64,000 nt of DNA, from contig DATAWP010000025.1 of NCBI GenBank assembly GCA_036267155.1, positions 1 to 64,000 on the forward strand. The letters run 5' to 3'. Numbering within the stretch: position 1 is the first letter of the stretch; the number at the start of each line of letters is the position of its first letter. Source of the DNA: PALSA-1353 sp036267155 (GTDB lineage Bacteria > Planctomycetota > Phycisphaerae > Tepidisphaerales > Tepidisphaeraceae). The position numbers and the translations under genes are program-made. Below the pieces are notes generated by a model. The model worked only from the letters and a program-made list of their open reading frames with translations, did no database searches and was not told the origin of the DNA. This document shows, one piece after another, positions 8,901 to 17,280 of the stretch.

Positions 8901-11138
8901 ATGGTCTTGCCGCCGCAGCAAATGGCTTCGCTGAACCAGCTCAGCAGCGGGAACGTCAGCGGGACGATCAACCTCAAGCCCGCGGCGGGCGCGACGGCCG
9001 TGTCGGCCGATGTTTCTGTCAATGCCTTGACGGTCGGCCGGATATTGAACAATGAGATGGTCCACCTCGTTGCCGGGGCGACGTTAGCGGGCGATATGTC
9101 GTCAATCCATGACGCTTCGGTTGAGATCGACACGTCGTTTGCCCGGAAGATCAGCATCGCCGGCGGCCAGATTGTTTTGCAGGCGCGGCGGGGCGGCAGG
9201 TTGGCGCCGGTGGGACTGCTCGACGAGGTGCAATCGGCCCACGCGGAAGTGGATGATCTCGATCTGGCGAAAGTGGATGCGCTGGTCAATTTGCTGTTCG
9301 CGCAGGCGGCTGCGCCGGCGCCGGGCGAAAAGGTGATCGTGATCGTGCCTCCGCCACAAGTCACCAGCGGCACGGCCACGTTGAAAGCGGACATCTTCCG
9401 CAGCGGCAATACGACCACGGCAAACATCAGTGACGTGCTGATCCACAATCTGGCGGTGAAGAGGGGCAATAATAGAGTTGCCTGGTCCAACGACATCACG
9501 GCGCAGATGTCGGTCGACATGGAGACGCGTGAGGATTCCACCGGACAGATGCCGCTGATGGATCAGCTCGCGAAAGCGTCGGTGACGTCGCTGTCGGTGG
9601 ACAGCGGAATCGGCACGACCGTGGGGCTTGCGGGGGAGAAGCCCATCGTCGTCAGCAATTTGAGGGATCCGGCGAACATGTCGGTGCAGGGCGGAATCTC
9701 GATCGACGGAGAGATCGCACCCGCGGCTCGGATGGCCGAGGCCTTCAGCGGCGCCAAGGCAAACTCGTATCCGTATGGCGGACATTTCCATCTGGACGAA
9801 TCGATGTCCAAAGTGGCTTCGCAGCCGCGGCTGCATATTTCGGGCGGCGGGGCGATCACGAAATTCACGGTGCTCGGCCAGCCGCCGGCCGGAGGGGGGC
9901 CGGCGCCGGTCGCGTTCTCCGAAGACAAGATTTCCATCAGCAATCCGCTGGATTTCGATTTCCAGACGTTTTCCGTCATCATCGATCGCGCCAATCCCAT
10001 CGCAATTTCGCTGGAATCCACCGGGGCTCTGGGTGTCCAGGTGACGGGTACGGTCAATGATGTGATTCTGACGCGGCAGATTTCTGACGACAATCCGGTG
10101 GCGATTCAATTGACGTATGATCTGGCCAAGCTGTGGAGGATCGTTAAGCCGATGCTGCCGCCAAGTCAGCAGCAGAGCCTGGCCGATCTGAAGATCAGCG
10201 GACAGCAGCAGCGGACGTTCACGGTCACGGGCAGTTATCCGGCCGACAAGCCTTTCAACGAGGCGGTGGCGATGATTCGGGTGGGGGGATTTTTTACCGT
10301 GGACAACCTTTCAACACAGGGGATCACGATCCAGAACCTGGATGTGCCGCTGTGCGTGAAGGATGGCGTGCTCAGGACCGTCTATGCGGATCAACCCGAG
10401 GGACAGAACGCTCCCAAGCCGGCGATCTGCAACCAGGGCACGCTGGACATCGGCGTGTTGTCGGTGGATTTACGCAGCGATCCGATGTTGCTGACGATGG
10501 AGGGAGCCGCCCCGAACCGACCGCATGATCTTCTGCGGGATGTGTCGCTGAATCCCGCGATGGCCAAGACGTTCATGGGGAAGATTCTGAACAATCCGGC
10601 ATTCGTGAACGCAAGCGATTCGCGCGGACTGGTCAGCGTCTGGGTCTTGCAGTTGCATCGCATTCCGCTGAGCGGCCTGGTGCTGCAGGCGTCGCCGCAG
10701 AATCAGGGATTTGCCGAAGTGCAATATTCGGTGCGCGAATTGCAGATCGGCAGCGAGCTGCTGGCGGTGTTCGGCAATTCATCGGTGTCGGCCGAAATCG
10801 ACCATGCCGACGTGAAGTTGCAGAACGGCCGGGTGACGGAAGACACGACGCTGATGATCGATCAGAACAAGCCGCTGCGTTTCGCGGGCGTGGTGATCCT
10901 GGCGTCGGAGCAGTTCGCGCCGATGACGGCGTACATTCCGTCGGCGCTGTTTGCGCGATTGGTTCCGGCGAACGTTCGCGGATATGTGCCGGATCAGGTG
11001 ATCGTGCCGCTGGAAGGGGACATGAATCATCCGAAGCTGAAGCTGGATAAAGCGATCGCCGAGACCATCAAGAAAGGGGCTGGGAAGGCGATCATGAATG
11101 GGCTGTTGCAGGGGCTGAGCGGAGCGGGGCGGCGGTGA
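5994..11138 (+). CDS. Giant AsmA/TamB-like membrane-anchored protein
   Basis: 1714 residues. The first 40 residues are polar (QPTDQTPEQQ), then a basic stop (RKKRKRRLL), then one membrane helix (IVATVIVLIILLVILAPTIL). The remainder is a long beta-rich periplasmic domain with N-terminal AsmA-type features (IKDWSFGW...VDGVDLTDADNEHL...NLNILQAI). Such proteins form hydrophobic grooves bridging inner and outer membranes and move phospholipid (known for TamB, YhdP, AsmA). The C-terminal part (GKAIMNGLLQGLSG) resembles the ends of related planctomycete proteins. It starts 2 bases after the upstream stop. No frameshift. The fucose genes next door fit an envelope role. Confidence 0.7.
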   Translation: MTQNQSDENDPTQPTDQTPEQQPPRKKRKRRLLLKIVATVIVLIILLVILAPTILSTGVVREMVVGRINRSALNGKLNIKDWSFGWTSGVRIDGVDLTDADNEHLVSAAEIDVPVSLLKAATGNIDLGDVTISGVDVNAVIDRNGNLNILQAIKPSNKRPSSKSAKLPNIKGVIHLKQITGTLQDDPDRMTIGLDSKTPLNATITIKDINQPIEDTVDLGLQLQERNLVNVKVSGTLSAIRNNRVAVDHLAANQTIELSDGDLAPLAQVLRARGLNLNVIGTMSGKITATINTLNNISANVGIQVADLSAGGGELAGDTVAFRSVQLGLKASMTGGKNAAIKLDLPITAQASGSKQADQITVHADVPEDSLLQTADVFKAIAARLAQGKAPATAETVTIAGAGEIRISADLNIANLVSQVPHLTHLEAGTALNSGRLTHETTVTLADGNAVIASETHLKNFSGTNGGQPVRLSDIDAAAGVTAKGGPRPELRDIRLSLNSALASVQGGGETLGKINFQGTSDLKKVQQQLGQIIDLDAMLRAPAGSHVSLGGTVAFHAHTDGDLTAADSNVAVGADFSATDVDVNIPGRRPISEPKLTATIGGNLHHTASQFVQAAHDLSVAIQSPAIDFQAVTDVNVGGKFGVSVPSFAISQGTIDPRLLQEEFGGVLSLFVPPPATGEEPNIVQRIADNSVRVASGSIIISGKGRFDQSGFGFQQPLEIQIKPTDLTVADELGTVQTVHVPPMSVVVSATGSVSDRNVATVKNLTLTTMVGTQPSPLLDLGFSSDVTVEGSGSISAPRIQLSKCQADLAGLQSAFGPLLPLVIPAPAAAATQPSIAQAIAQNVLVCTSGKLTASMVGSYDGTTFTISQPLTVSIADFSLQQSGGGPSSAPINDQTLAAAIGGSVSMSDGNIHADLQTMSLQIGDLLKIQGDPQSPLNVTLSPAGTLAASGTVRLAGADLPKLLKLAAMVLPPQQMASLNQLSSGNVSGTINLKPAAGATAVSADVSVNALTVGRILNNEMVHLVAGATLAGDMSSIHDASVEIDTSFARKISIAGGQIVLQARRGGRLAPVGLLDEVQSAHAEVDDLDLAKVDALVNLLFAQAAAPAPGEKVIVIVPPPQVTSGTATLKADIFRSGNTTTANISDVLIHNLAVKRGNNRVAWSNDITAQMSVDMETREDSTGQMPLMDQLAKASVTSLSVDSGIGTTVGLAGEKPIVVSNLRDPANMSVQGGISIDGEIAPAARMAEAFSGAKANSYPYGGHFHLDESMSKVASQPRLHISGGGAITKFTVLGQPPAGGGPAPVAFSEDKISISNPLDFDFQTFSVIIDRANPIAISLESTGALGVQVTGTVNDVILTRQISDDNPVAIQLTYDLAKLWRIVKPMLPPSQQQSLADLKISGQQQRTFTVTGSYPADKPFNEAVAMIRVGGFFTVDNLSTQGITIQNLDVPLCVKDGVLRTVYADQPEGQNAPKPAICNQGTLDIGVLSVDLRSDPMLLTMEGAAPNRPHDLLRDVSLNPAMAKTFMGKILNNPAFVNASDSRGLVSVWVLQLHRIPLSGLVLQASPQNQGFAEVQYSVRELQIGSELLAVFGNSSVSAEIDHADVKLQNGRVTEDTTLMIDQNKPLRFAGVVILASEQFAPMTAYIPSALFARLVPANVRGYVPDQVIVPLEGDMNHPKLKLDKAIAETIKKGAGKAIMNGLLQGLSGAGRR

Positions 11139-11146
11139 ACCGACCG

Positions 11147-12046
11147 CTACAGGGCCGGGGCGTGCCGCCCCCGGACAACCGGGCCCGGCTCAGCATCGGT
11201 CAGGGTGTGGCGGATGATTTCCAGGCGGCGGCAAAGGTCCGTCATGCTCGCCGGGCGCTTGGACTGGGTGATGCGCACGCATTCCATTACCAGGTTCGAG
11301 AGATTTTCCGGGACCTTCGGATTCAACTCGTGCGGCTGGGGAATCGCATCGGCGACGAGAAAGCTGTTCTTCGATTTCTTGAGCGTGAACAGCGTGGGAA
11401 GCTTGGAGCCGCTGAGCAGCCAATAAAACGTCGCGCCCAGGTTGTACACATCGGTCTGGACCGTCACCGGCTCGCAGCGGACCTGCTCGGGCGAAATGAA
11501 ATCCGGCGTGCCCTGAATGCGCTTCTTGACCGATCCGCTCGGACAGGCCTGGCCGAAGTCGATAATTTTTACCTGCCCTTTGGCGGTGACGAGAATGTTG
11601 TTGGGCTTCAGGTCGCAGTGAATGAAGTTTTGCTGGTGCAGCGCGCCCAGTGCCGTGGCGGTCTGGTGGAAAATATCCACCAGCAACGGCATCTTGGTCG
11701 GGGGGCGGGTTTCACAGCTTGTGCCCTCGACCAATTCCATCACCAGAACCGCGTCGGTGATCTTGCGCAGAAGCGGCTTGGTCACTTTTAACTCGACGCA
11801 CCGGCGGAGCAGCGGATGCGTCACCTTTTCGCCGATCTCATACTCGTTGATGAGCTGCTCGACGAAGCGCTGGTCCTTTTCCACCTTCACGGCGACGTGC
11901 TTGAGCGCGTAGATCTGATGAGTAACCGGATGGCTGGCGGCGTAAATCATGCTGCCAGCGCCTTCGCCCAGAAAATCGACCACCTCGTAGCCATAAAGGC
12001 TGCGGGGAATGACATTCTGGGTTTGCTCGGTCGGCTGGTTACTCAT
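11147..12046 (-). CDS. Hanks-type serine/threonine protein kinase
   Basis: 299 residues from the ATG at 12046 (MSNQPTEQ); the frame continues upstream but lacks a better start. Kinase motifs in order: glycine loop GEGAGS at 27-32, ATP-anchoring Lys49 (ALKHV), catalytic loop HCDLKPNN with Asp145, magnesium-binding DFG at 163-165, and GTPDFISPEQ in the activation segment. The catalytic loop has Cys in place of the usual Arg (a non-RD kinase), so activation by loop phosphorylation may not apply. No membrane segment and no sensor domain: a short soluble kinase. Lies beside the ATP synthase operon, same strand, 250 bases downstream with its own promoter candidate. Confidence 0.9.
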   Translation of the reverse strand: MSNQPTEQTQNVIPRSLYGYEVVDFLGEGAGSMIYAASHPVTHQIYALKHVAVKVEKDQRFVEQLINEYEIGEKVTHPLLRRCVELKVTKPLLRKITDAVLVMELVEGTSCETRPPTKMPLLVDIFHQTATALGALHQQNFIHCDLKPNNILVTAKGQVKIIDFGQACPSGSVKKRIQGTPDFISPEQVRCEPVTVQTDVYNLGATFYWLLSGSKLPTLFTLKKSKNSFLVADAIPQPHELNPKVPENLSNLVMECVRITQSKRPASMTDLCRRLEIIRHTLTDAEPGPVVRGRHAPAL

Positions 12047-12263
12047 GATGGATGTTTCCCCCCACGATTGGGAGACATTCCCAGGCCGCAAAATGGTCCG
12101 GTCCAAACGCACCAAGACCTCCAACTTTCTATACGCTAAAGCGGCCGATTAATTGTCCTCCCGCAATAAATTCATGGCAAAAAACGCCTTCCGCGAATCA
12201 AAACGGGCAGCTTGTACGCTACATACCCGAGGTCCGGTCTATCGGGCCGCGGTGCACGCGCAT

Positions 12264-12294
12264 ATTATAGGCACCAGCCACGAGCGGCTGGCAA
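12264..12294 (-). promoter_or_regulatory. Candidate promoter for the kinase gene
   Basis: Minus-strand TTGCCA (12289-12294) and TATAAT (12264-12269), with a rather long 19-base spacer. It overlaps a 6-bp hairpin (12274-12291, CCAGCC/GGCTGG) that may end the atp transcript. The 5' leader would be about 210 bases. Confidence 0.35.
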
Positions 12295-12297
12295 CGC

Positions 12298-13809
12298 CTA
12301 TTTCTTCCACGCTTTTGTTTTGAAATCATTCAGGGTTTGCTTGAGCTTGGCCTCCAGATCGCCGGTCAGTTCTTTCTTTTCGCCCAACTCATTGCGGAAG
12401 TCGGCGGCGGTGGCATCGACATAAGCAAGAAACGCGCTCTGGAATTCCTGCACCCGGCCGATTGGCACATCATCAAGGAATCCCAATGTGCCGGCGTAGA
12501 TGACCATGACCTCCTGCTCGATGGAGAAGGGCCGGTACTGCGGCTGTTTGAGCAATTCGACGAGGCGGGAGCCGCGGTCCAACTGGGCCTGCGTGGCCTT
12601 GTCCAGTTCGGTGCCGAGCTGCGCAAACGCTTCGAGTTCACGGTATGCAGCCAGGTCAAGCCGCAGCGAGCCGGCGATCTTTTTCATGGCTTTGGTCTGG
12701 GCGTTGCCGCCGACGCGGGAGACGCTGATGCCGACGTTGATGGCTGGGCGAACGCCGGCGAAGAACAGATCGGGCTCGAGATAAATCTGGCCGTCGGTGA
12801 TGCTGATGACGTTGGTGGGGATGTAGGCGGAGACTTCGCCTTCCTGGGTTTCGATGATGGGCAGTGCGGTCAGGCTGCCGCCGCCTTTATCGCTGCTGAG
12901 TTTCACGGCGCGTTCGAGCAATCGGCTGTGGAGATAGAAGACGTCGCCCGGATACGCCTCGCGGCCGGGGGGCCGGCGGAGCAACAGCGAAAGCTGCCGA
13001 TAAGCGGCCGCCTGCTTGGTCAGGTCATCGTATACGCACAGCGATGCCTGGCCTTTCCACATGAAATATTCGGCCATCGCGCAGCCGGCGTACGGGGCGA
13101 TGTATTGCAGCGGGGCGGGGTCGGCGGCGCCGGCGAGGACGACCGTCGTGTATTCCATCGCGCCGTGGCTCTTCAGCACGTCCACCACCTGCGCGACGGA
13201 CGATTCCTTCTGGCCCACGGCGACGTAAAAACATTTCACGCCCGTGCCCTTTTGATTGATGATTGTGTCGAGGGCGATGGCGGTCTTGCCGGTCTTGCGG
13301 TCGCCGATGATCAATTCGCGCTGGCCCCGGCCGATGGGGATCATGCTGTCGATCGCCTTGATGCCGGTCTGAAGCGGTTCCTTGACCGGCTGCCGCTCGG
13401 CAATTCCGGGTGCGACGATGTCCATTTTGCGGGTCTCGCTGGATTGAATGGCCGGTCCGCCATCGAGCGGCTGGCCCAGGGGATTCACCACTCGCCCGAT
13501 CACCGCGTCGCCGACGGGGACTTCCAGCAACCGTCCCGTGCTCTTGACCGAATCCCCCTCGCGGATGCCGGTGTAATCGCCGAAGATGACTGACCCGATG
13601 GAATCTTCTTCCAGGTTGAAGACCTGACCCATGACGCCGTTCTGGAATTCAAGCAGTTCGCCGGCCATGGCGTTGCGCAGGCCGTAAATGCGGGCGATGC
13701 CGTCGCCGACTTCGATGACCGTGCCGACTTCGTTGATCTGAAGGCGCTGTTCGAAGCCGGCGATTTCCTTCTTGAGGATGCTGGTGATTTCCGCAACGTT
13801 GATGGCCAT
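12298..13809 (-). CDS. atpA: F1Fo ATP synthase subunit alpha
   Basis: 503 residues, full family length. It carries the Walker A GDRKTGKTAIALDT, the N-terminal barrel (VGDGIARIYGLRNAMAGELL), and the C-terminal helical domain ending LKQTLNDFKTKAWKK. As alpha subunit it forms the non-catalytic nucleotide sites of the F1 hexamer on the cytoplasmic face. It is the last gene of the leftward atp operon here. The gamma, beta and epsilon genes (atpG, atpD, atpC) that normally follow are missing; the next gene is a kinase after a 250-base gap. The start ATG is preceded by AAGGAAAGAGAGAAA, a usable ribosome site. Confidence 0.97.
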   Translation of the reverse strand: MAINVAEITSILKKEIAGFEQRLQINEVGTVIEVGDGIARIYGLRNAMAGELLEFQNGVMGQVFNLEEDSIGSVIFGDYTGIREGDSVKSTGRLLEVPVGDAVIGRVVNPLGQPLDGGPAIQSSETRKMDIVAPGIAERQPVKEPLQTGIKAIDSMIPIGRGQRELIIGDRKTGKTAIALDTIINQKGTGVKCFYVAVGQKESSVAQVVDVLKSHGAMEYTTVVLAGAADPAPLQYIAPYAGCAMAEYFMWKGQASLCVYDDLTKQAAAYRQLSLLLRRPPGREAYPGDVFYLHSRLLERAVKLSSDKGGGSLTALPIIETQEGEVSAYIPTNVISITDGQIYLEPDLFFAGVRPAINVGISVSRVGGNAQTKAMKKIAGSLRLDLAAYRELEAFAQLGTELDKATQAQLDRGSRLVELLKQPQYRPFSIEQEVMVIYAGTLGFLDDVPIGRVQEFQSAFLAYVDATAADFRNELGEKKELTGDLEAKLKQTLNDFKTKAWKK

Positions 13810-13830
13810 TTCGTTTTCTCTCTTTCCTTT

Positions 13831-14391
13831 CTAAACGGGACGTGCCCCCAGGAGTCGCTGCCGCATCGCGGCCAATTGGGCGCGGACGCTGCCGTCGATC
13901 ATCTGGTCCCGCACGCGAAGAACCATGCCGCCGATGATCTGCGGATCGACGGACTGATGCACAACCGCGTCGCGCTTCAGCGCGTCGCTGATCTTACGGC
14001 TCACCGATTGCAACTGCTCATTGCCAAGCTCTCCGGCCAGGGTCATGTCCACTTCCACCTTGCCCTGCTGCTGGTCGAACAGTTCGTCGAATGCGCCGGC
14101 GATGGCGGTGAGCAGATTCAGGCGGCCTTTTTCGTTGACCAAGCCAAGAAAGTGCAGCATGAGCGTGGATGCGCGGCCGTCGAAAATGCGGTGGATCAAC
14201 TGGCCGCGCTCGTCGCGGCCGATGGCCGGATCGGCAAGCACCTGCGCGAAATCCGGGTTGGCGTCGATCACCTCCCGCAATTCGCGCAGCTCCTGACCCA
14301 CCGCCGCGGCGGTCTTGGATTCATTGGCCAATTCGAGCAGCGCCTGGGCGTACGCGGTGGCCAGCGGAGATGCGTGATTGTCTTTGGGCAT
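13831..14391 (-). CDS. atpH: F1Fo ATP synthase subunit delta
   Basis: 186 residues. Typical OSCP/delta layout: N-terminal helical domain starting ATAYAQALLELANESK, central FAQVLADPAIGRDERGQLI, and a C-terminal part with GKVEVDMTLAGELGNEQLQ and PQIIGGMVLRVRDQMIDGSVRAQL. It joins the F1 head to the peripheral stalk. It lies between atpF (6 bases upstream) and atpA (21 bases downstream) in the normal order. Confidence 0.95.
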   Translation of the reverse strand: MPKDNHASPLATAYAQALLELANESKTAAAVGQELRELREVIDANPDFAQVLADPAIGRDERGQLIHRIFDGRASTLMLHFLGLVNEKGRLNLLTAIAGAFDELFDQQQGKVEVDMTLAGELGNEQLQSVSRKISDALKRDAVVHQSVDPQIIGGMVLRVRDQMIDGSVRAQLAAMRQRLLGARPV

Positions 14392-14397
14392 GGTTGA

Positions 14398-14925
14398 TTA
14401 GTTGTGTCCCACGGATTGAAGTTGCTTGAGGCTCTGGTCAACCAGATCGCGCTGATCGTCGGCGTTGAGATTTCGGCGGATGATTTTCTCGGCGATGCTG
14501 GTGGCGAGGTTGGCCGTCTGCGCGTAGATTTCGGTGAGGGCCGTCTGCTTGGCGGCCTCAATTTCCCGGGTCGCGTGTTCCTTGGATTCCTCGGCTTCCT
14601 GCTGGGCTTTCATACGGATGCTGGTGCCGATTTTTTCCGCGTCGGCGGCCGCCCGGTCGAGGATGTCGCGCACCTTCTGTTCCGCCTCGGCGAGCCGGGT
14701 GTCGTACAGGCGGAGCGTTTGTTCCGCTTTCATACGAGCGGCCTCGGCATCGGCGATGTCCTTGCGGATGCGATCTTCGCGGGCTTTCAGGCCCGCCAGC
14801 ACGTTCTTCCACGCGACCTTGTACAGCACGAGCGTCAGGATCGTGAACAGAGCCAAAATCCAGATCGCCGAACCCCAGTCGAAATCGACCAGGCCGCCTT
14901 CTGCCAGTGTTGATATTGTCAGCAT
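14398..14925 (-). CDS. atpF: F1Fo ATP synthase subunit b
   Basis: 175 residues. One N-terminal membrane helix (SAIWILALFTILTLVLYKVAW) follows a short outside segment. The rest is a long charged amphipathic helix (LKAREDRIRKDIADAEAARMKAE) that dimerises as the peripheral stalk. The end (DQRDLVDQSLKQLQSVGHN) is typical. Sits between atpE and atpH. Only one b-type gene is present in the operon (no b' as in phototrophs). Confidence 0.94.
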   Translation of the reverse strand: MLTISTLAEGGLVDFDWGSAIWILALFTILTLVLYKVAWKNVLAGLKAREDRIRKDIADAEAARMKAEQTLRLYDTRLAEAEQKVRDILDRAAADAEKIGTSIRMKAQQEAEESKEHATREIEAAKQTALTEIYAQTANLATSIAEKIIRRNLNADDQRDLVDQSLKQLQSVGHN

Positions 14926-15007
14926 GATTGAGAGCCTCGGCCGGCAAAACGCTTCCGCCGGTGATTGGGGCCGACGGAAGCGATTGGCTTATCGGCGATT
15001 GCCGCGG

Positions 15008-15274
15008 TTACTTGGCCAGAAGATATCCGAGAATGATCGCCGCATACGTGGTGCCTTCGACGAGGGCGGCAGACAGCAGCATGTTGGTGCTGATGCGTCC
15101 GGTCGCCTCCGGCTGACGGCCGATGGCTTCGCAAGCCTGTCCGCCGATCTGGCCAATTCCACGCCCGCCGCCGATGGCGGCCAGACCCATTCCAACCGCG
15201 GCGCCGGCGATGGCCACTCCCTTGCCGACGGTTGGCGGCGCGGCCTGCAACAGCACAGTCATTACACCTAACAT
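15008..15274 (-). CDS. atpE: F1Fo ATP synthase subunit c
   Basis: 88 residues, two membrane helices joined by the polar loop RQPEATGRI. The first helix is Gly/Ala-rich (GAAVGMGLAAIGGGRGIG). The second carries the ion-binding glutamate in AALVEGTTYAAII. A Gln is present at the position used in sodium-type c rings (GIGQIGG), but the residue after the glutamate is Gly instead of Ser, so ion specificity cannot be read safely. It forms the membrane rotor ring. Separated from atpB by 141 bases and from atpF by 82. Confidence 0.95.
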   Translation of the reverse strand: MLGVMTVLLQAAPPTVGKGVAIAGAAVGMGLAAIGGGRGIGQIGGQACEAIGRQPEATGRISTNMLLSAALVEGTTYAAIILGYLLAK

Positions 15275-15415
15275 CGCAAACTCCTTCCGAGCGATTAACC
15301 CGGAGTTGTCGGCTCGCGGCGGATAATTGTCGCCGCAACGCCGTGAATGAATTGCCGACGTTTTGTTTGGGAAAGACCGGGTGTCGGCTGGCCCCGGGAG
15401 GTCCGTGAAAATTTT

Positions 15416-16525
15416 CTAATGTTCAGGCGCTATCGCGCTGGCCAGAAAGAGCGTCACCAAAAACGTAAAGATATACGCCTGCAGCAGGGCGACGAATAAT
15501 TCCAGCGCCCAGATTCCCATGTCCATTACGCCGATGGGGATTCCGATCGCCAATTGCGTCAGAATCGCCGGGACGGACACGATGAGGCTGATCAACACCG
15601 CCAGCACCGCATGGCCAGCCACCATGTTGGCGAATAAACGCATGCACAGTGCGAATGGTTTGATCACCGCGCCAATCAATTCAATGATCAGCAGCAGAAT
15701 GAACATCGGGAGATCCATCAGCCATCGAACCTGCGATTCGCCTTCCTTCGGCCGAAACGGATGCGGCGCAAAATTCCAGAGATATAACGGCAATGCCAGC
15801 AGGATGGCCCACCCGGGAGTCATTTTGTTGTGTTGCTCCTCAAAAAATTGGGCGGCGGCCTGTTCGTGTGCTCGGCCACGATATTCATCATCGTGATAGT
15901 GTGCGATGGGATCCCGCAGCGCGTCGAGATTGCCGGGGACGTCAGCCGGCAGGCCTTCGCCGCGGAGGGGTTCCAGATCAATCACCGCCTCGTGCGGGGA
16001 CCTGCCGTTGCTGGTGTGTTCCTGGTGATGGCCGGGCTGACCATACGTGCCGTCCATCAGCGCGCGGGCGAGGGTGTCGATTCCGTGAAAGTGGATGAAA
16101 AAGAACGCGATAACGGCCAGGGTCGCGGTTGTCGAGATCGAACCGGTGGCGGTGCCTCCGATGTGCTGCAAGTGGCCCATCGTCGCCACGCCGACGATCT
16201 CCGGGATGGGGAGGCATCCCAGAACGTTGCAGAAGAGAATGAAAAAGAAGACCGTCCAGAGGAAGGGGACAAATTTGTCCGTGTGTTCCTTGAGGGCCGG
16301 GCGAAAGACCTCGATGCGGAGGAATTCGAGGATCGCTTCGAAGAAATTTTTCGTTCCCGTCGGGGCGGAACTATCGGGTCGGGAGAACAGCCGCGGGAAA
16401 ATCAGCAGCATCAGCACGGCCGATACCAGCGCCATCAGGCTTTGGTTGGTGAACCAAGTCAGGTGACTCCCGAAGAGCGGGTGGGGAAGCACGTGTTCGA
16501 TTGGATCGGCCGCGAGAATAATCAT
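15416..16525 (-). CDS. atpB: F1Fo ATP synthase subunit a with a large polar insertion
   Basis: 369 residues, about 100 longer than typical. The stator arginine is in CMRLFANMVAGHAVLAVL, and the last helices (LELFVALLQAYIFTFLVTLFLASAIAPEH) are standard. The extra length is a His/Glu-rich soluble segment of about 80 residues (from MDGTYGQPGHHQEHT to EEQHNKMTPGW) between membrane helices. It works with the c ring to conduct ions through Fo. Ends 4 bases from the atpI-like stop. The insertion is in frame and the flanks are well conserved, so I read it as real. Confidence 0.93.
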   Translation of the reverse strand: MIILAADPIEHVLPHPLFGSHLTWFTNQSLMALVSAVLMLLIFPRLFSRPDSSAPTGTKNFFEAILEFLRIEVFRPALKEHTDKFVPFLWTVFFFILFCNVLGCLPIPEIVGVATMGHLQHIGGTATGSISTTATLAVIAFFFIHFHGIDTLARALMDGTYGQPGHHQEHTSNGRSPHEAVIDLEPLRGEGLPADVPGNLDALRDPIAHYHDDEYRGRAHEQAAAQFFEEQHNKMTPGWAILLALPLYLWNFAPHPFRPKEGESQVRWLMDLPMFILLLIIELIGAVIKPFALCMRLFANMVAGHAVLAVLISLIVSVPAILTQLAIGIPIGVMDMGIWALELFVALLQAYIFTFLVTLFLASAIAPEH

Positions 16526-16529
16526 GAGT

Positions 16530-16925
16530 CTATTCCGGGATCTTTGCGGCGTTTGGGACCGCGAGAATGAATCGCCGCAATTGCCAGATCAGGGCGGTGA
16601 GCGATGTCCAATATCCGCCAATTAACCAGAATGGGAATGCTCCGTGATGAATCATCAGATGGCTGGCGATGACGCCGACGGCCAGGGCAGTCTGTGTCAG
16701 CAAATGAAATATCGTCCCGGCCAGGGCCGATTGGACGACCGAAATGGCGTCGCGTCCGCGAGTCCTGAGGACGGGCACGAGCCCCACCATTCCCGCGGCG
16801 GCGGAGATTGCGCCGGCCGCGATTGGATCGGCAGGGCTGACGGCCATTCCAGCCAGCGACAGTACGACGGCTGCGATGCCGAAGACCACAGCCACTGTCA
16901 GGGGAATGACGATCAACGATTTCAT
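16530..16925 (-). CDS. AtpI-like four-helix membrane protein
   Basis: 131 residues, mostly hydrophobic, with about four membrane segments (VIPLTVAVVFGIAAVVLSLAG; ISAAAGMVGLVPVL; ALAGTIFHLLTQTALAVGVIA; FWLIGGYWTSLTALIWQL). Its position between atpZ and atpB and its size fit the AtpI/AtpR accessory group, thought to assist Fo assembly or magnesium/ion handling. The sequence is not close enough for me to be certain. Separated from atpB by 4 bases and from the upstream gene by 21. Confidence 0.6.
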   Translation of the reverse strand: MKSLIVIPLTVAVVFGIAAVVLSLAGMAVSPADPIAAGAISAAAGMVGLVPVLRTRGRDAISVVQSALAGTIFHLLTQTALAVGVIASHLMIHHGAFPFWLIGGYWTSLTALIWQLRRFILAVPNAAKIPE

Positions 16926-16946
16926 TGTAGTGGTTAAGAGGCTCGA

Positions 16947-17156
16947 TCAATTTTTGTTGGCTTTGATGGCTTCCTTCACCAGCAAGTACATTCCGGCCAC
17001 AAACCCGACGGCTGCCCCGATGAGGGTGCCCCGGGCGTCCCAATGATATTTTCGATCCAGCCAGTTTCCGACAACGGCACCCAGCGCCACGCCGACGGCG
17101 ACTTCCAGGCCCAGGGCACTCAGTTTGCCCCAGTTGGTATCATCCTGCTTGGCCAT
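16947..17156 (-). CDS. atpZ: AtpZ/AtpI-type F1Fo assembly protein
   Basis: 69 residues from ATG 17156. Two membrane helices: LGLEVAVGVALGAVVGNWLD and GTLIGAAVGFVAGMYLLVKEA, separated by RKYHWDARG. This double-helix hairpin with GxxxGxxLDxxxxTxPxxx-like spacing is the F0F1-ATPase gene 1/AtpZ family that opens many atp operons. A start at 17192 is also open, but the MAKQDD start matches the family length better. First gene of the operon, 81 bases after the predicted -10 box. Confidence 0.8.
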   Translation of the reverse strand: MAKQDDTNWGKLSALGLEVAVGVALGAVVGNWLDRKYHWDARGTLIGAAVGFVAGMYLLVKEAIKANKN

Positions 17157-17236
17157 CAAACGCTCCGCAGGAGACTTTGTGATATTTTGCACAAAGTCAT
17201 CGCGGCTGCAAGCCCTGCCGTCCGCGATGGGGCGGT

Positions 17237-17265
17237 AAAGTAGTGGTGAGAAGAGTTTTGGTCAA
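17237..17265 (-). promoter_or_regulatory. Promoter of the atp operon
   Basis: Minus-strand TTGACC (17260-17265), a 17-base spacer, then TACTTT (17237-17242). It lies upstream of all seven leftward atp genes and after the stop of the preceding operon. Confidence 0.6.
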
Positions 17266-17280
17266 GCCGGAATTACGGGT

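Noticed and set aside
12337..13593. 418-codon frame antisense to atpA
   Set aside because: Fully inside a certain gene; product is Asp/Gly/His-rich noise.
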